Assembly: GCA_017471885.1 (NCBI GenBank)
Contig: JAFURI010000033.1
Location: forward strand, 1-35,014
DNA: 35,014 nucleotides
Direction: 5' to 3'
DNA from: Clostridia bacterium
GTDB taxonomy: Bacteria; Bacillota; Clostridia; Christensenellales; Aristaeellaceae
The notes under the pieces are model-generated. The model was given only the letters and a program-made list of their open reading frames with translations. It did not search any database and was not told the origin of the DNA. The position numbers were made by a program, and so were the translations under genes. Within the stretch, counting starts at the first letter, position 1, and every line of letters starts with the position of its first letter. Shown here in pieces: positions 7,142 to 15,614 of this stretch.

Positions 7142-8005
7142 TTATTCCCGCACCAGATGATCGCCCGCGTCCTTCACCCTGTGGAAGAAGGGTCGCTCCT
7201 CCAGATGTGCGTTGGGGGAGTGCAGGGTCAGATAGAGCTGGCCGTCCAGGGCGCGGAAGATCATGCCATGGCCGCCGTCGTCCATGAAGAGAGGATCAAT
7301 CTGGGTGAACACACCGTCGATTTCACCGTTGGAGGAGCGGGCCACCGCCTCGGTGTATCCGCCCTCGGAGAAGCTGGCCCACAGGCACAGCAGAGAGCCG
7401 TCGCTGGTGCGCCACATGAAGGGGCCGTCGGTGACGCAGCCGCTGACGCCGCTGGAGTGGTGCTTCACCTGACACCATGCCGCGTCGGAGGCGTGGAAGA
7501 GCAGCTTCGGCTCGCCGGCGGGAGCGGAAAGATCAGCCGTCAGCTGGACGGCGCACACCTCGCCGTCGCCGGCCTGCACCCATTCATGGCAGAACACCAT
7601 GTAGGGCGTGCCGGTTTTGCTGACGTAGAAGGTACCGTCCAGGCACTCCCAGTCCGGAGGGGTAATGCAGCCGTCCGAGTGCGGCACGAAGGGGCCCAGC
7701 GGGGTATCCGCCTTCAGGATGGCGGTGCCGCGGCGAACGTCAGGGTTCTTGAAGCTGGCAAACATGTAGAACTTGCCCTGATACACATGCACCTCAGGCG
7801 CCCAGTAGTTTCGGTCGGCCCAGAAGGTGCCGTCGTTCTCAAAGCAGACGATGGGATCGCTCCAGTTTTCCATATCCTCGCTGACGTATACGTCAAAGCC
7901 GGTGGCGGGGCCCCAGCAGGTAGCGCCGCGGGTGCCGTAGAGGTAGTACTTGCCGTCGTGCACCAGCACATAGGGATCGCGGATGTTGATATCGGTGCGC
8001 TTCAT
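7142..8005 (-). CDS. Glycoside hydrolase family 43-like protein
   Basis: A 287-aa five-bladed beta-propeller of the GH43 type, a family of arabinosidases, xylosidases and related enzymes. Visible motifs are IRDPYVL with the general base D10, WAPEVH at 69-74, the pKa-modulating aspartate in LDGTFYV (D123), and GGHGMIFR...LTLHSPN near the end. The usual general-acid motif EGP is replaced by TDGP (D193), a variant I have seen in unassigned GH43 members. No signal peptide is present, so it should act inside the cell on imported oligosaccharides. AAGGAGG precedes the ATG. It is the first gene of a two-gene minus-strand unit with the aldo/keto reductase, and divergent from the glycosidase at 8189. 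Specificity cannot be predicted. Confidence 0.82.
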   Translation of the reverse strand: MKRTDINIRDPYVLVHDGKYYLYGTRGATCWGPATGFDVYVSEDMENWSDPIVCFENDGTFWADRNYWAPEVHVYQGKFYMFASFKNPDVRRGTAILKADTPLGPFVPHSDGCITPPDWECLDGTFYVSKTGTPYMVFCHEWVQAGDGEVCAVQLTADLSAPAGEPKLLFHASDAAWCQVKHHSSGVSGCVTDGPFMWRTSDGSLLCLWASFSEGGYTEAVARSSNGEIDGVFTQIDPLFMDDGGHGMIFRALDGQLYLTLHSPNAHLEERPFFHRVKDAGDHLVRE

Positions 8006-8061
8006 AACGCGTCCTCCTTTTAATCAAACGGGCATGATCGTACAGAATCAATTCGCCGCAG

Positions 8062-8079
8062 CGGAGGCGTTTTCCTCCG
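8062..8079. promoter_or_regulatory. Small inverted repeat in the divergent intergenic region
   Basis: CGGAGG/CCTCCG with a six-base loop lies in the 183-bp gap between the divergent GH43-like and six-hairpin glycosidase genes. It may be a regulator site or chance; there is no clear minus-strand promoter next to it. Confidence 0.2.
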
Positions 8080-8129
8080 GGGAAGAATCTTTCTCCCTCC
8101 CCCTTGCAAAGAAAGAGGTTTTTGTTTAC

Positions 8130-8135
8130 TATAAT
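8130..8135 (+). promoter_or_regulatory. -10 element for the 8189-11109 operon
   Basis: A perfect TATAAT lies about 50 bases upstream of the start at 8189. I find no good -35 at 16-18 bp, so the promoter may depend on an activator. Confidence 0.45.
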
Positions 8136-8144
8136 AGCAAGGAT

Positions 8145-8160
8145 TTGTTTGCTGAAACAA
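8145..8160. promoter_or_regulatory. Candidate operator over the transcription start
   Basis: TTGTTT-GCTG-AAACAA is a perfect inverted repeat placed at about +3 to +18 relative to the TATAAT at 8130. Its position suggests a repressor site for the glycosidase/xylanase operon. The cognate regulator is not evident. Confidence 0.4.
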
Positions 8161-8188
8161 CCATATAGATGATCAGGAGGGATGAAAC

Positions 8189-9625
8189 ATGCTTCCCAGG
8201 ACCCGGATTACCTTCCGCACCCAGAACGAGAGCATGCAGAAGCTTTTTGACACCATCTCCGAGCGCTGCCTGCGCAACATGCAGGTGTTCGCAGGGCGCC
8301 CCGTGCTGGTAGAGGGCGGCGGCTATGAGAAGATCTGGCTGGAAACCCAGCCCATGGGCGGCGAGATGTACGCGGGCTTTAATCTGGAGGCGGCGCTGAA
8401 CAACCAGCTCTTCTTCATGGAGACCCAGCGTGAGGACGGCCGCCTGCCCGGCTCCATCCAGTCCTTCCCGGACGGCAGCATCGAAGCCCAGTTCAACAAG
8501 TTCCAGGGCTTCTGCTTTGCATGGCATGCGCTGAATATGTACTATCTGACCGGCCGGGATGCGCAGTATCTGGATCAGCTGGCCGGGTGTCTGGAGAAGT
8601 GGGACGAGTATCTGTGGAAAACCCGCGACTCCAACGGAGACGGCATTCTGGAGACCTGGTGCATCTACGATACCGGCGAAGATCGTGCGGAGCGCTTTGA
8701 GGGCGATCCCAACTACTGCACCACGGAGGTTCCGCTGCCGGACTGCAAGGTGCTGCCGGTGGCGTCCATGGACGTCATGTCCTTCTCCTATGCGGCCCGC
8801 AACACGCTGGCGGAGATCAGCCGGATCCGCGGCGACGGCCGTGAAGCGGAGTGGCGCGCCAGGGCGCAGGCTGTGGCGGACAAGATCAAAAGCGATCTGT
8901 GGGATGATGCAAAGGGCGCGTGCTTCGACAAGGACAAGCACGGCAACGTCATGCCCCAGCTGATCCACAACAACCTGCGCTGCATGTACTGGAAGTCCTT
9001 CGATCAGGCGATGGCCGACCGCTTTGTCAGCGAGCATCTGCTCAATCCTGACGAATTCTGGACGAAGCTGCCCCTGCCCAGCGTGGCGGTGAACGATCCC
9101 TACTTCCGCAATGCGCCGGAAAACAACTGGAGCGGCCAGTGCGAGGGCCTGACCTTCCAGCGGGCGATCATGGCGCTGGAGAACTACGGCTACGAGAAGC
9201 TTGTGACGAAAATCGGTCATATCTTCCTGCAGGCGCTCATCGACGGGGGCTATCACTATACCCAGCAGTTTGATCCCTTCACCGGCGCACCCACCATCGT
9301 GCCGATTCCCTCCCAGCAGGAGGGCGACGTGGAGGGCGAACTGATCATTCAGGAGGCCTACGGGCCCACCATGCTGGCGGCGCTGGAGTACATCGGCCAT
9401 ATCTGGGGCATTGATATCCAGATGGGCGAGGTGTGGTTCAGCCTTGGCCGCGGCCAGCGATACACCTATGAGTATGTGTGGGGCGAGCATACCTACCTGA
9501 TTGACAGCGACGGCGAGCACGCCAGCGTGTTTGTGGACGGGGAGGAGCGGTATCAGCTGCCCTGCGGTATCCGCCTGATCACCGACGAGGACGGAACCAT
9601 GATCCGCACCCGTCCCATTGAATAA
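8189..9625 (+). CDS. Six-hairpin ((alpha/alpha)6) glycoside hydrolase, GH63/trehalase-like
   Basis: A 478-aa protein without signal peptide. The first 400 residues look like an (alpha/alpha)6 barrel of the GH37/GH63/mannosylglycerate-hydrolase superfamily: ETQPMGGEMYAGFN, REDGRLPGSI, FCFAWHALNMYYLTG, WDEYLWKTRDSNGDGILE, VASMDVMSFSYAARN and NNWSGQCEGLTFQRAIM. The conserved acidic residues in the GDGILE and QCEGLT regions are candidates for catalysis. The last 80 residues, rich in Tyr, Val and Asp, probably form a small beta domain. GGAGGG lies upstream of the ATG (an ATG at 8182 is a weaker alternative in another frame). It is followed after nine bases by the GH10-like gene and likely acts with it on imported oligosaccharides. 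Substrate unknown. Confidence 0.78.
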   Translation: MLPRTRITFRTQNESMQKLFDTISERCLRNMQVFAGRPVLVEGGGYEKIWLETQPMGGEMYAGFNLEAALNNQLFFMETQREDGRLPGSIQSFPDGSIEAQFNKFQGFCFAWHALNMYYLTGRDAQYLDQLAGCLEKWDEYLWKTRDSNGDGILETWCIYDTGEDRAERFEGDPNYCTTEVPLPDCKVLPVASMDVMSFSYAARNTLAEISRIRGDGREAEWRARAQAVADKIKSDLWDDAKGACFDKDKHGNVMPQLIHNNLRCMYWKSFDQAMADRFVSEHLLNPDEFWTKLPLPSVAVNDPYFRNAPENNWSGQCEGLTFQRAIMALENYGYEKLVTKIGHIFLQALIDGGYHYTQQFDPFTGAPTIVPIPSQQEGDVEGELIIQEAYGPTMLAALEYIGHIWGIDIQMGEVWFSLGRGQRYTYEYVWGEHTYLIDSDGEHASVFVDGEERYQLPCGIRLITDEDGTMIRTRPIE

Positions 9626-9636
9626 GGAGAACAGTG

Positions 9637-11109
9637 ATGCAGACAGTGAAGATCCGGCTGGACGGCTCCGGCGGTCTGTCCATGCCCGAAAAGGTACTGA
9701 AGACTGTGTACGCCTCCGCCATGGATTTCGAGCCGGATGAGCGCCGCCTGCGCATTACCCCCGACGGCACGGTGGAGCTGCAGGTCAGCGCAAAGCCGTA
9801 TATGATCCACGCGAAAATCACCGTGCCGCTCTACGGCACCCTGTGGGTGATGGCGGATAATCTGGGCGAGGGCTACACCGGCGATTTTGTGGACTTTGTG
9901 TCCGAGGCCACCCGTACCTATATCGCCCATGCGAAGCGCTTTGCCCAGGGCATTGAATTGTCCCCGGAGACGGACGGGCATCTGCGCGCCGCCGTCGAGC
10001 TGGAGCACATGGCCAACCGCGGCGCGGATACCCCGGACAACCGGCTCTACGCCCTGTCCCACGCCATCTATGCCGCCGAGGGCGCGCTGGTGGAAAGATC
10101 CCGCCGCAAGGCCTTTGCTGCGCCGAGGAAGGATCTGAAGCTGGGCTGCAATTTCAGCCGGTTTGAATCCGCCTCCAGTCGCTACGCCAAGTTCTTTGCC
10201 GGGGCCTTTGATTTCGCCACGCTGCCCTTCTACGCAGGGCAGACCGTACCGGAGAGGGACAGGTACGCCTACGGCTATATCGACAAGTGTCTGGGTTTCC
10301 TGACGGAGAAGAACATCACCCCGAAGGGACATCCGCTGTGGTTCGGTCATAAGGAGGTCAATCCGGAGTGGCTTTTTGGCCTCGACTACCCGCAGCTGCG
10401 CCGGGAGGCGGCGAAGATCGCCTATCATCACGTCAGCGCTTATAAGGACAGCATTCAGGTGTGGGATTCCATGAACGAGGCCCACGACTGGGCCAACTGC
10501 TTTGAATTGAATCAGGAGCAGCTGATCGACCTGACCCGCGCCACCACCGACGCGCTTAGGGAGGCCAATGACAAGGCTACCTCTATCGTGAATATCTGCC
10601 TGCCCTTTGCGGAGTATGTGGCGGGCCGCTACAACTGCTACGGCGCGCTGCCGGAGCATCTGTGCTCGCCGCTGCGCTACTTCCGCAGGATTCTGGAAGC
10701 GGGCGTTGATTTCGACGTGGTGGGCATTCAGCTGTACTTCCCCGCCCGTGATATGGTGGCGGTATCGCTGATGCTGGATCAGTTCGCTGCGCTGGGCAAG
10801 CCCATCCACATCACCGAGATGGGCGTGAACGGCGGCTTCCGCGTGAAGGGCAGCGCCGGCAGCACCTGGAGCCAGATGGACATGAGCGAGGGCACCTGGC
10901 ACGGCGGCTGGAACGAGCGCACCCAGGCGGACTGGATGGAGCAGTTCTACACCATCGCGGCGGCGCGGGAGGAGATTCAGGCGCTGACCTGGTGGGACTT
11001 TATCGAGCCCAGCTTCTCGGGCAACGGGGCCTTCCTCTACGAGGATGAAAATCCCCGGGAGATGTACTTCCGCCTGCTGGCGCTCAAGGACAGAATCAAG
11101 GCAGAATAA
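9637..11109 (+). CDS. Cytoplasmic GH10-like endo-beta-xylanase / beta-xylosidase
   Basis: A 490-aa protein whose C-terminal 320 residues match glycoside hydrolase family 10: KLGCNFSRFES near 168-178, the acid/base glutamate in WDSMNEAHDW (E281), GIQLYFP near 363-369, the nucleophile in HITEMG (E394) and TWWDF near 451-455. The first 165 residues are a separate beta-rich region of unknown role. There is no signal peptide, so it probably degrades imported xylo-oligosaccharides. A GTG at 9634 directly precedes the ATG at 9637; the ATG has AAGGAG at better spacing. It is the second gene of a two-gene operon ending at the strong terminator 11116-11156. A related (non-xylan) beta-glycan substrate is possible because many residues around the active site cannot be judged by eye. 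Confidence 0.82.
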   Translation: MQTVKIRLDGSGGLSMPEKVLKTVYASAMDFEPDERRLRITPDGTVELQVSAKPYMIHAKITVPLYGTLWVMADNLGEGYTGDFVDFVSEATRTYIAHAKRFAQGIELSPETDGHLRAAVELEHMANRGADTPDNRLYALSHAIYAAEGALVERSRRKAFAAPRKDLKLGCNFSRFESASSRYAKFFAGAFDFATLPFYAGQTVPERDRYAYGYIDKCLGFLTEKNITPKGHPLWFGHKEVNPEWLFGLDYPQLRREAAKIAYHHVSAYKDSIQVWDSMNEAHDWANCFELNQEQLIDLTRATTDALREANDKATSIVNICLPFAEYVAGRYNCYGALPEHLCSPLRYFRRILEAGVDFDVVGIQLYFPARDMVAVSLMLDQFAALGKPIHITEMGVNGGFRVKGSAGSTWSQMDMSEGTWHGGWNERTQADWMEQFYTIAAAREEIQALTWWDFIEPSFSGNGAFLYEDENPREMYFRLLALKDRIKAE

Positions 11110-11115
11110 AATATA

Positions 11116-11156
11116 AAGCGCCGCGTACCGGAATCAAAGGCCGGTGCGCGGCGCTT
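11116..11156. terminator. Bidirectional terminator between convergent operons
   Basis: A long stem, AAGCGCCGCG/CGCGGCGCTT extended by ACCGG/CCGGT across a T-G pair, closes a nine-base loop. Short T-rich runs follow on both strands (ACTTTATG on plus, TATATTTTATT on minus). It separates the GH10-like gene from the stop of the regulator at 11170. Confidence 0.8.
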
Positions 11157-11169
11157 ACTTTATGTGCGG

Positions 11170-12960
11170 TTACGATTCCGCGGGGTTTTCCTTCTGCAGC
11201 ATGCGCCACAGGGTGGTGCGGCTGATGCCCAGCCTTGCAGCGGCGGCCCGCTGATTGCCGTTGCATTCGCCCAGCGCCAGATTCATGGCGATGCGGTCCA
11301 CCTCCTCCAGCGTCCTGCCCCGGAGCATGTCCGCCAGCTGCCCGCCGGCCTGGCTGGGGTACATCCGCTCCTCCCGCTGGAGGACGCGGCGCACCGTGTC
11401 TGCGGTGATGTAGGGCGTGTCGGTCAGCAGGGCCAGCTCCTGCAGCACCCGGCGGAACTGATCGTAATTGGCGGGCCAGTCGTAGTTTTCCATCAGGCGA
11501 AGGGCCTCTGGCTCAAGGCCTGCGATCTCGCGGGCGTCGCGCATGTTCAGCAGGCTGAGGTAGAGGCTGGCCAGATGGGGAATATCCTCCCGGTGGCTGC
11601 GCAGGGCGGGCAGATCCACCACCGTGCAGCTGAACCAGTCGATCAGCTTGCGGCAACGGGGGGAGAGGCCCTCGCTGCCCTGCAGCGTGCAGCAGAACAT
11701 CAGCCGGTTGCGCTGCTTGAAGTTGGTATCGCGGATGGTGCGGAACAGCTGCATGAACCATTCCTCCTCCAGCGCCTCCACATGAGTAAAGCTGACCGTG
11801 GCGCCGATGTCCGTCAGGGGCGAAAAATCGCTGCCCGTCAGATAATCCCAGCCCTTTTTCTGCAAAAGGGCGCAGTCGATGACGCACAGGGGCGCGTGCT
11901 GCAGAGGGCTGCGGCTGTAGATCAGCCGGGCGATCTGCTCCTCGCCGCTGCCGCTCTCGCCCACCAGCATCAGGGCGGCGGTGGAGGTGGCGTAGCGGTC
12001 GTAAAGCTGGGAGGCGTTGAGCTGGGTAGTGCCGTAGAAATTGTTGCTGGACAGATCCATTACCTCTTCCTTGTTCAGGAAGCGGATGCCGTGCTTCTCC
12101 AGCGCGGGGCGGGTACTGCTGGTCTGCACGGTGATGGAGGTATAGCGGCGGCGGGGCGTGTTGATCAGCCGGCCGCTGAGGATGTACTGCCTGTCCCTGA
12201 CCGTGGCGACGGTGCGGCGGGAGCCTTCCTCCTGCACCGTCCTGTGGCAGGCCTGCAGCCGGCTTCGGACAGCGGCGGGCAGCTCCTCCTGTACGCCGGA
12301 AAAGACCTCCCGGCCTTCCTCGTCCAGAATAATGACGTTCTCCGCGGCGGCGGACAGGGCGGCCTCCAGCATCCGGGTATGCTCCCGCTGGGCAAGGAAA
12401 GTCTGGCCGATGCTTACCGCCTGATGCAGCGCGGCCTCCACGCTCTCGCTGCCGGAGGTGATCAGCAGCGCGGGAATGCCGTATTCATGGGCAATGGAAT
12501 TGGTCACCATGTCGCACAGCACCATGGGGCAGCCGCCCTTTGCCAGCTCCTCCAGCGTGCGGCGGGCCTCCTCCTCGTGGTGGATGGTGTATAGCTCGGC
12601 GTCCAGCTTCAGCATATCGCACAGGATGTAGGCGTTGCGGGTGATGGCGGGAAAGCCCACGATGGCATAGCGGCTGTTGCTGCCCTCCGCCAGGCGGATG
12701 GCGCGCAGGATATCGTACATACTCAGCTCGATATCCACCACGGGCAGATTGGTTTTGCGGCGGAGCAGCTCCGCTGTGCCGCCCCGGGAGAGGATCACGT
12801 CGAAGTCGTGATCGGTATAGCGGCCGGCAATCTCCGCGCCGGGCTCCAGATCGCCCACAAAGGCGGTGAGCTCCACATTGTCCATACCGGAAGCCAGCTG
12901 CGTCATCAGATTCCGCATGGCCTCGTAGGGGGCAATGCCCAGAATACGTGTCACGGACAT
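11170..12960 (-). CDS. PrpR-N / Fis-type regulator with a degenerate sigma-54 activator domain
   Basis: A 596-aa transcription factor. Residues 1-190 resemble the PrpR N-terminal sensor domain; about 195-300 look PAS-like; about 310-530 align with the AAA+ sigma-54 activator domain; 550-588 form a Fis-type helix-turn-helix (NQRAAAARLGISRTTLWRML). The central domain has lost its machinery. Walker A is GESGSGEE (334-341), with Glu where Lys is needed. The GAFTGA loop is missing. The Walker B position reads GATVSFTHVEAL. The downstream VDLPALRSHREDIPHLASLYL and DWPANYDQFRRVL segments are kept. It should therefore bind DNA but not drive sigma-54. GAGAGG is nine bases before the ATG at 12960 (ATG 12966 is too close). 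It is divergent from the acid-sugar operon at 13178, which it probably controls. Confidence 0.85.
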   Translation of the reverse strand: MSVTRILGIAPYEAMRNLMTQLASGMDNVELTAFVGDLEPGAEIAGRYTDHDFDVILSRGGTAELLRRKTNLPVVDIELSMYDILRAIRLAEGSNSRYAIVGFPAITRNAYILCDMLKLDAELYTIHHEEEARRTLEELAKGGCPMVLCDMVTNSIAHEYGIPALLITSGSESVEAALHQAVSIGQTFLAQREHTRMLEAALSAAAENVIILDEEGREVFSGVQEELPAAVRSRLQACHRTVQEEGSRRTVATVRDRQYILSGRLINTPRRRYTSITVQTSSTRPALEKHGIRFLNKEEVMDLSSNNFYGTTQLNASQLYDRYATSTAALMLVGESGSGEEQIARLIYSRSPLQHAPLCVIDCALLQKKGWDYLTGSDFSPLTDIGATVSFTHVEALEEEWFMQLFRTIRDTNFKQRNRLMFCCTLQGSEGLSPRCRKLIDWFSCTVVDLPALRSHREDIPHLASLYLSLLNMRDAREIAGLEPEALRLMENYDWPANYDQFRRVLQELALLTDTPYITADTVRRVLQREERMYPSQAGGQLADMLRGRTLEEVDRIAMNLALGECNGNQRAAAARLGISRTTLWRMLQKENPAES

Positions 12961-13177
12961 GATCATCTTCCTCTCTTGTGCGGCGGTGGATGGGAAAAGC
13001 ATACCAAAACCGCAGCGAAAAATCAATATAATGCGAGATGTTTCAAAATTAAACGCAAAATGGTAAAAGACCTGTGAATTATGCGTTGAAATCTGACCAT
13101 TTAATCTGCTATTATAAAAGTGATCAAATGTGAGAAAAGCGTTGCAAAGAAAAATGAAAGGCGGGGTGGCGTCACAG
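12961..13177. other. AT-rich divergent control region
   Basis: This 217-bp gap is much richer in A and T than its surroundings and separates the regulator from the acid-sugar operon. It holds the plus-strand promoter at 13086-13115. TGTTTCA at 13039 and TGAAACA at 13189 form a widely spaced inverted pair that might be regulator half-sites. No convincing minus-strand promoter is visible. Confidence 0.4.
13086..13115 (+). promoter_or_regulatory. Sigma-A-type promoter of the acid-sugar/glycan operon
   Basis: -35 TTGAAA (13086-13091), 18-bp spacer and -10 TATTAT (13110-13115) predict a start near 13122, about 55 bases before the kinase ATG. There is no -24/-12 sigma-54 element, in line with the degenerate ATPase domain of the neighbouring regulator. 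Confidence 0.5.
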
Positions 13178-14446
13178 ATGTTGCAAAATGAAACAGCCGG
13201 GCGCGTAACGCCCCGTCTGGCGGTGATTGCGGACGATATTACCGGCTCCTTCGATACCGGCGTACAGTTCCAGATGCGCGGCGCAGCGGTGCGCTTTGCG
13301 CTGGGGACGCAGCTGCCGGAGCTGCTTGAGGGCGCGCAGGTGCTGGTGATCGACGCGGAAACCCGCCACGCCTCACCGGAAGAAACCTATGCGGAGATCC
13401 GTCGCCTGGCCCTGTGGACGGTGCAGATGGGTATTCCGCATCTGTATATCAAGACAGATTCCGGCCTGCGGGGTCACGTCGGCATGGCGCTGAAGGCCGC
13501 GCTGGATGCGACGGGCTGCAGATTGTGCGGCTTCGCGCCGGCGTATCCGGATATGGACCGCATCACCCGGGACGGTCAGCAGATCATTTCCGGCGTGCCG
13601 CTGCATTGCAGCGTGTTCGGGCAGGATCTGTTCGATCCCGTCCGGGGCTCGGGCATCCGGGATATGATTCTTCCCTCCGGCGCCACCGTCATGGAAATGG
13701 GGCTGGACGGGAACTGGGACACCCGGACCGCGGAGCCTGCCGTGGCGGTGTTCGATACGGTGTGCAATGAAGATTTCGACCGCATTGCGTTGCATCTGCA
13801 GGCCATGGGGCAGCTGAGGCTGACCGCGGGCTGCGCGGCCTTTGCGTCCCACCTGCCCGGCGTGCTGGGGCTGCCGGATCTCCCGGCTGTGCCCCCGGAG
13901 GTTACGGCGCCGCTGCTGGTGGTGTGCGGGAGTCTTAATCCCATTACCAGAGCGCAGATGGAATATGGCGAAAAGCAGGGCGGCGTACGCTGCTCCATGT
14001 CCATGGCGCAGCTGCTGGAGGAGGATTATCTGGACAGCGCGGAAGGCATGGTGTGGCTGGAGGGACTCCGCCTGCAGCTGAAGGCGCGCCGTACGCTGCT
14101 GGTGGATACGGGTCTGCAGCCCCCCTGCGGGAATACGGCCCCGGCGGATATGGACGGCGCGCGGGTGCGCATTGCCGCCCAGCTGGGACGGCTGATGCTG
14201 CGGTTGATCTCCATGGAGGAGTCCGAGGGCTGCATGCCCATGATGATCGGCGGCGATACGCTGATGGGCTTCCTGAACCAGCTGTCCTCGCCTGAGGTGA
14301 TGCTGGAGGGCGAGGCCGCGCCCGGGGTGGTGTGCTTCTCCATCGCGTGGCGGAACAGGCGGCTCCGCATGCTGTCCAAGAGCGGCGGCTTCGGCGGAGC
14401 AACCCTGCTGCAGGATATGCTTACAACACAGATGCTTTGCGTATGA
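13178..14446 (+). CDS. Four-carbon acid sugar kinase family protein (DUF1537)
   Basis: A 422-aa ATP-dependent kinase of the family that phosphorylates threonate, erythronate, 2- or 3-oxo-tetronate or 3-oxo-isoapionate. Motifs: ADDITGSFDTGVQF at 18-31, IKTDSGLRGHVG at 91-102, FAPAYPDMDR near 119-128, GGDTLMGFL and SKSGGFGG near the C terminus, the last two typical of the nucleotide-binding domain. In-frame starts exist at 13130 (GTG), 13154 (ATG), 13166 (GTG) and 13178 (ATG); the last follows AAAGGCGGGG by 11 bases and is chosen. The 13130 GTG is almost at the predicted transcription start and has no binding site. It is the first gene of the operon and partners a PdxA homologue four genes on, a pair known from D-threonate and erythronate breakdown. 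Exact substrate unknown. Confidence 0.88.
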   Translation: MLQNETAGRVTPRLAVIADDITGSFDTGVQFQMRGAAVRFALGTQLPELLEGAQVLVIDAETRHASPEETYAEIRRLALWTVQMGIPHLYIKTDSGLRGHVGMALKAALDATGCRLCGFAPAYPDMDRITRDGQQIISGVPLHCSVFGQDLFDPVRGSGIRDMILPSGATVMEMGLDGNWDTRTAEPAVAVFDTVCNEDFDRIALHLQAMGQLRLTAGCAAFASHLPGVLGLPDLPAVPPEVTAPLLVVCGSLNPITRAQMEYGEKQGGVRCSMSMAQLLEEDYLDSAEGMVWLEGLRLQLKARRTLLVDTGLQPPCGNTAPADMDGARVRIAAQLGRLMLRLISMEESEGCMPMMIGGDTLMGFLNQLSSPEVMLEGEAAPGVVCFSIAWRNRRLRMLSKSGGFGGATLLQDMLTTQMLCV

Positions 14447-14457
14447 GGTGACGGAAC

Positions 14458-15600
14458 ATGTATGCATGCAAAACGCCCAAGGCGGTTTATGCAGGTCAGG
14501 ACGCGCTGAACCAGCTGCCCGCGCTGCTTTCCGGCGTGAAGAAGGCCGTGGTGTTTTCCGATCGGGGGATTGAGAAGTCCGGCGTACTGGACAAGCCCCT
14601 GCAGCTGATGCAGAGCGCGGGCGTGGAGTATGCGCTTTTGACGGATCTGCCCGCCGAGCCCACGTATCATCAGGCGCAGGCGACGGTGGAGGCCTTCCGC
14701 GCGGCGCAGGGCGAGGTGATCGTCGCCATCGGCGGCGGCAGCGTGATGGACGCAGCCAAGCTTTGCTCCATCCTTGCGGACGGACGCTGGAGTGTGAAGG
14801 ATCTGCTGGACGATCCTTCCCGGGGCCGCAAGACCGTGCGCAGCGTGATGATCCCCACCACCGCGGGCACCGGCGCGGAGGCCACGCCCAATGCAATCGT
14901 GGCTGTGCCGGAGAAGGAGCTGAAGGTAGGCATCGTGTGTGAGGAAATGATCCCCGACGCGGTGATCCTTGACGGCGAAATGATCGCCCGGCTCCCGGCG
15001 CATATCGCCGCATCCACCGGCGTGGACGCGCTGTGCCACGCCGTCGAGTGCTATACCTCGAAGAAGGCGACCCCCTTCAGCAACCTCTACGCCATGGAGG
15101 CGCTGAAGCTGATTATCCCGAACATTGAAAAGGCCTGTCTGGATCCGGAGGCCATCGAAAGCAAGAATGCCATGCTGCTGGCAGCTTATTACGCCGGCGT
15201 GGCCATCACCTGCTCCGGCACCACGGCGGTGCATGCGCTGTCCTATCCGCTGGGCGGCAAATATCACATCCCCCACGGCGTGGCTAACGCTATGATGCTC
15301 ATGCCGGTGATGCACTTCAACTTTGACTGCATCCGCGCGGAGCTGGCGCAGGTGCACGACGCGCTGGGACAGACTGCGGCCGAAACCGAGGCGGACAAGG
15401 CCCGCTGGACGCTGGAGCGCATGGAGGAAATTGTCCGCACGCTGAAGATTCCCACCGACCTGAAGGCCTACGGCGTACCGGCGGAGGATCTGGAGGGCCT
15501 TGTGAAGGCCGGTATGGACGTGCAGCGCCTGCTGGTGAACAACAAGCGCACCGTGACGGCGGAGGACGCCCGGAAACTGTATCTGGAACTGCTTGCTTGA
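14458..15600 (+). CDS. Iron-containing alcohol dehydrogenase
   Basis: A 380-aa group III alcohol dehydrogenase using NAD(P) and a divalent metal. The nucleotide-binding motif GGGSVMDAAK is at 92-101 and the TTAGTGAEAT stretch at 134-143. Metal ligands by family position are D190 and H194 (GVDALCHAVE), H259 (TTAVHALSYPLGG) and H273 (IPHGVANA), all present. GAGGTG overlaps the stop of the kinase and precedes the ATG at 14458 by about eight bases. The ORF ends just before the next ribosome binding site. Within this operon it probably interconverts a hydroxy and a keto or aldehyde form of the sugar acid, or reduces an aldolase product. General butanol-type fermentation is less likely given the context. 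Confidence 0.9.
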   Translation: MYACKTPKAVYAGQDALNQLPALLSGVKKAVVFSDRGIEKSGVLDKPLQLMQSAGVEYALLTDLPAEPTYHQAQATVEAFRAAQGEVIVAIGGGSVMDAAKLCSILADGRWSVKDLLDDPSRGRKTVRSVMIPTTAGTGAEATPNAIVAVPEKELKVGIVCEEMIPDAVILDGEMIARLPAHIAASTGVDALCHAVECYTSKKATPFSNLYAMEALKLIIPNIEKACLDPEAIESKNAMLLAAYYAGVAITCSGTTAVHALSYPLGGKYHIPHGVANAMMLMPVMHFNFDCIRAELAQVHDALGQTAAETEADKARWTLERMEEIVRTLKIPTDLKAYGVPAEDLEGLVKAGMDVQRLLVNNKRTVTAEDARKLYLELLA

Positions 15601-15614
15601 GGAGGCGCATCCAC

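Noticed and set aside
12961-13177. Catabolite-control (cre) site in the divergent region
   Set aside because: Nearest sequence has the wrong spacing between half-sites and too many mismatches.
13167-13186. Possible sigma-54 promoter (TGGC...TTGCA) before the kinase
   Set aside because: GG and GC are 13 bases apart rather than 10, so it cannot be a -24/-12 element; it also lies at the start codon.
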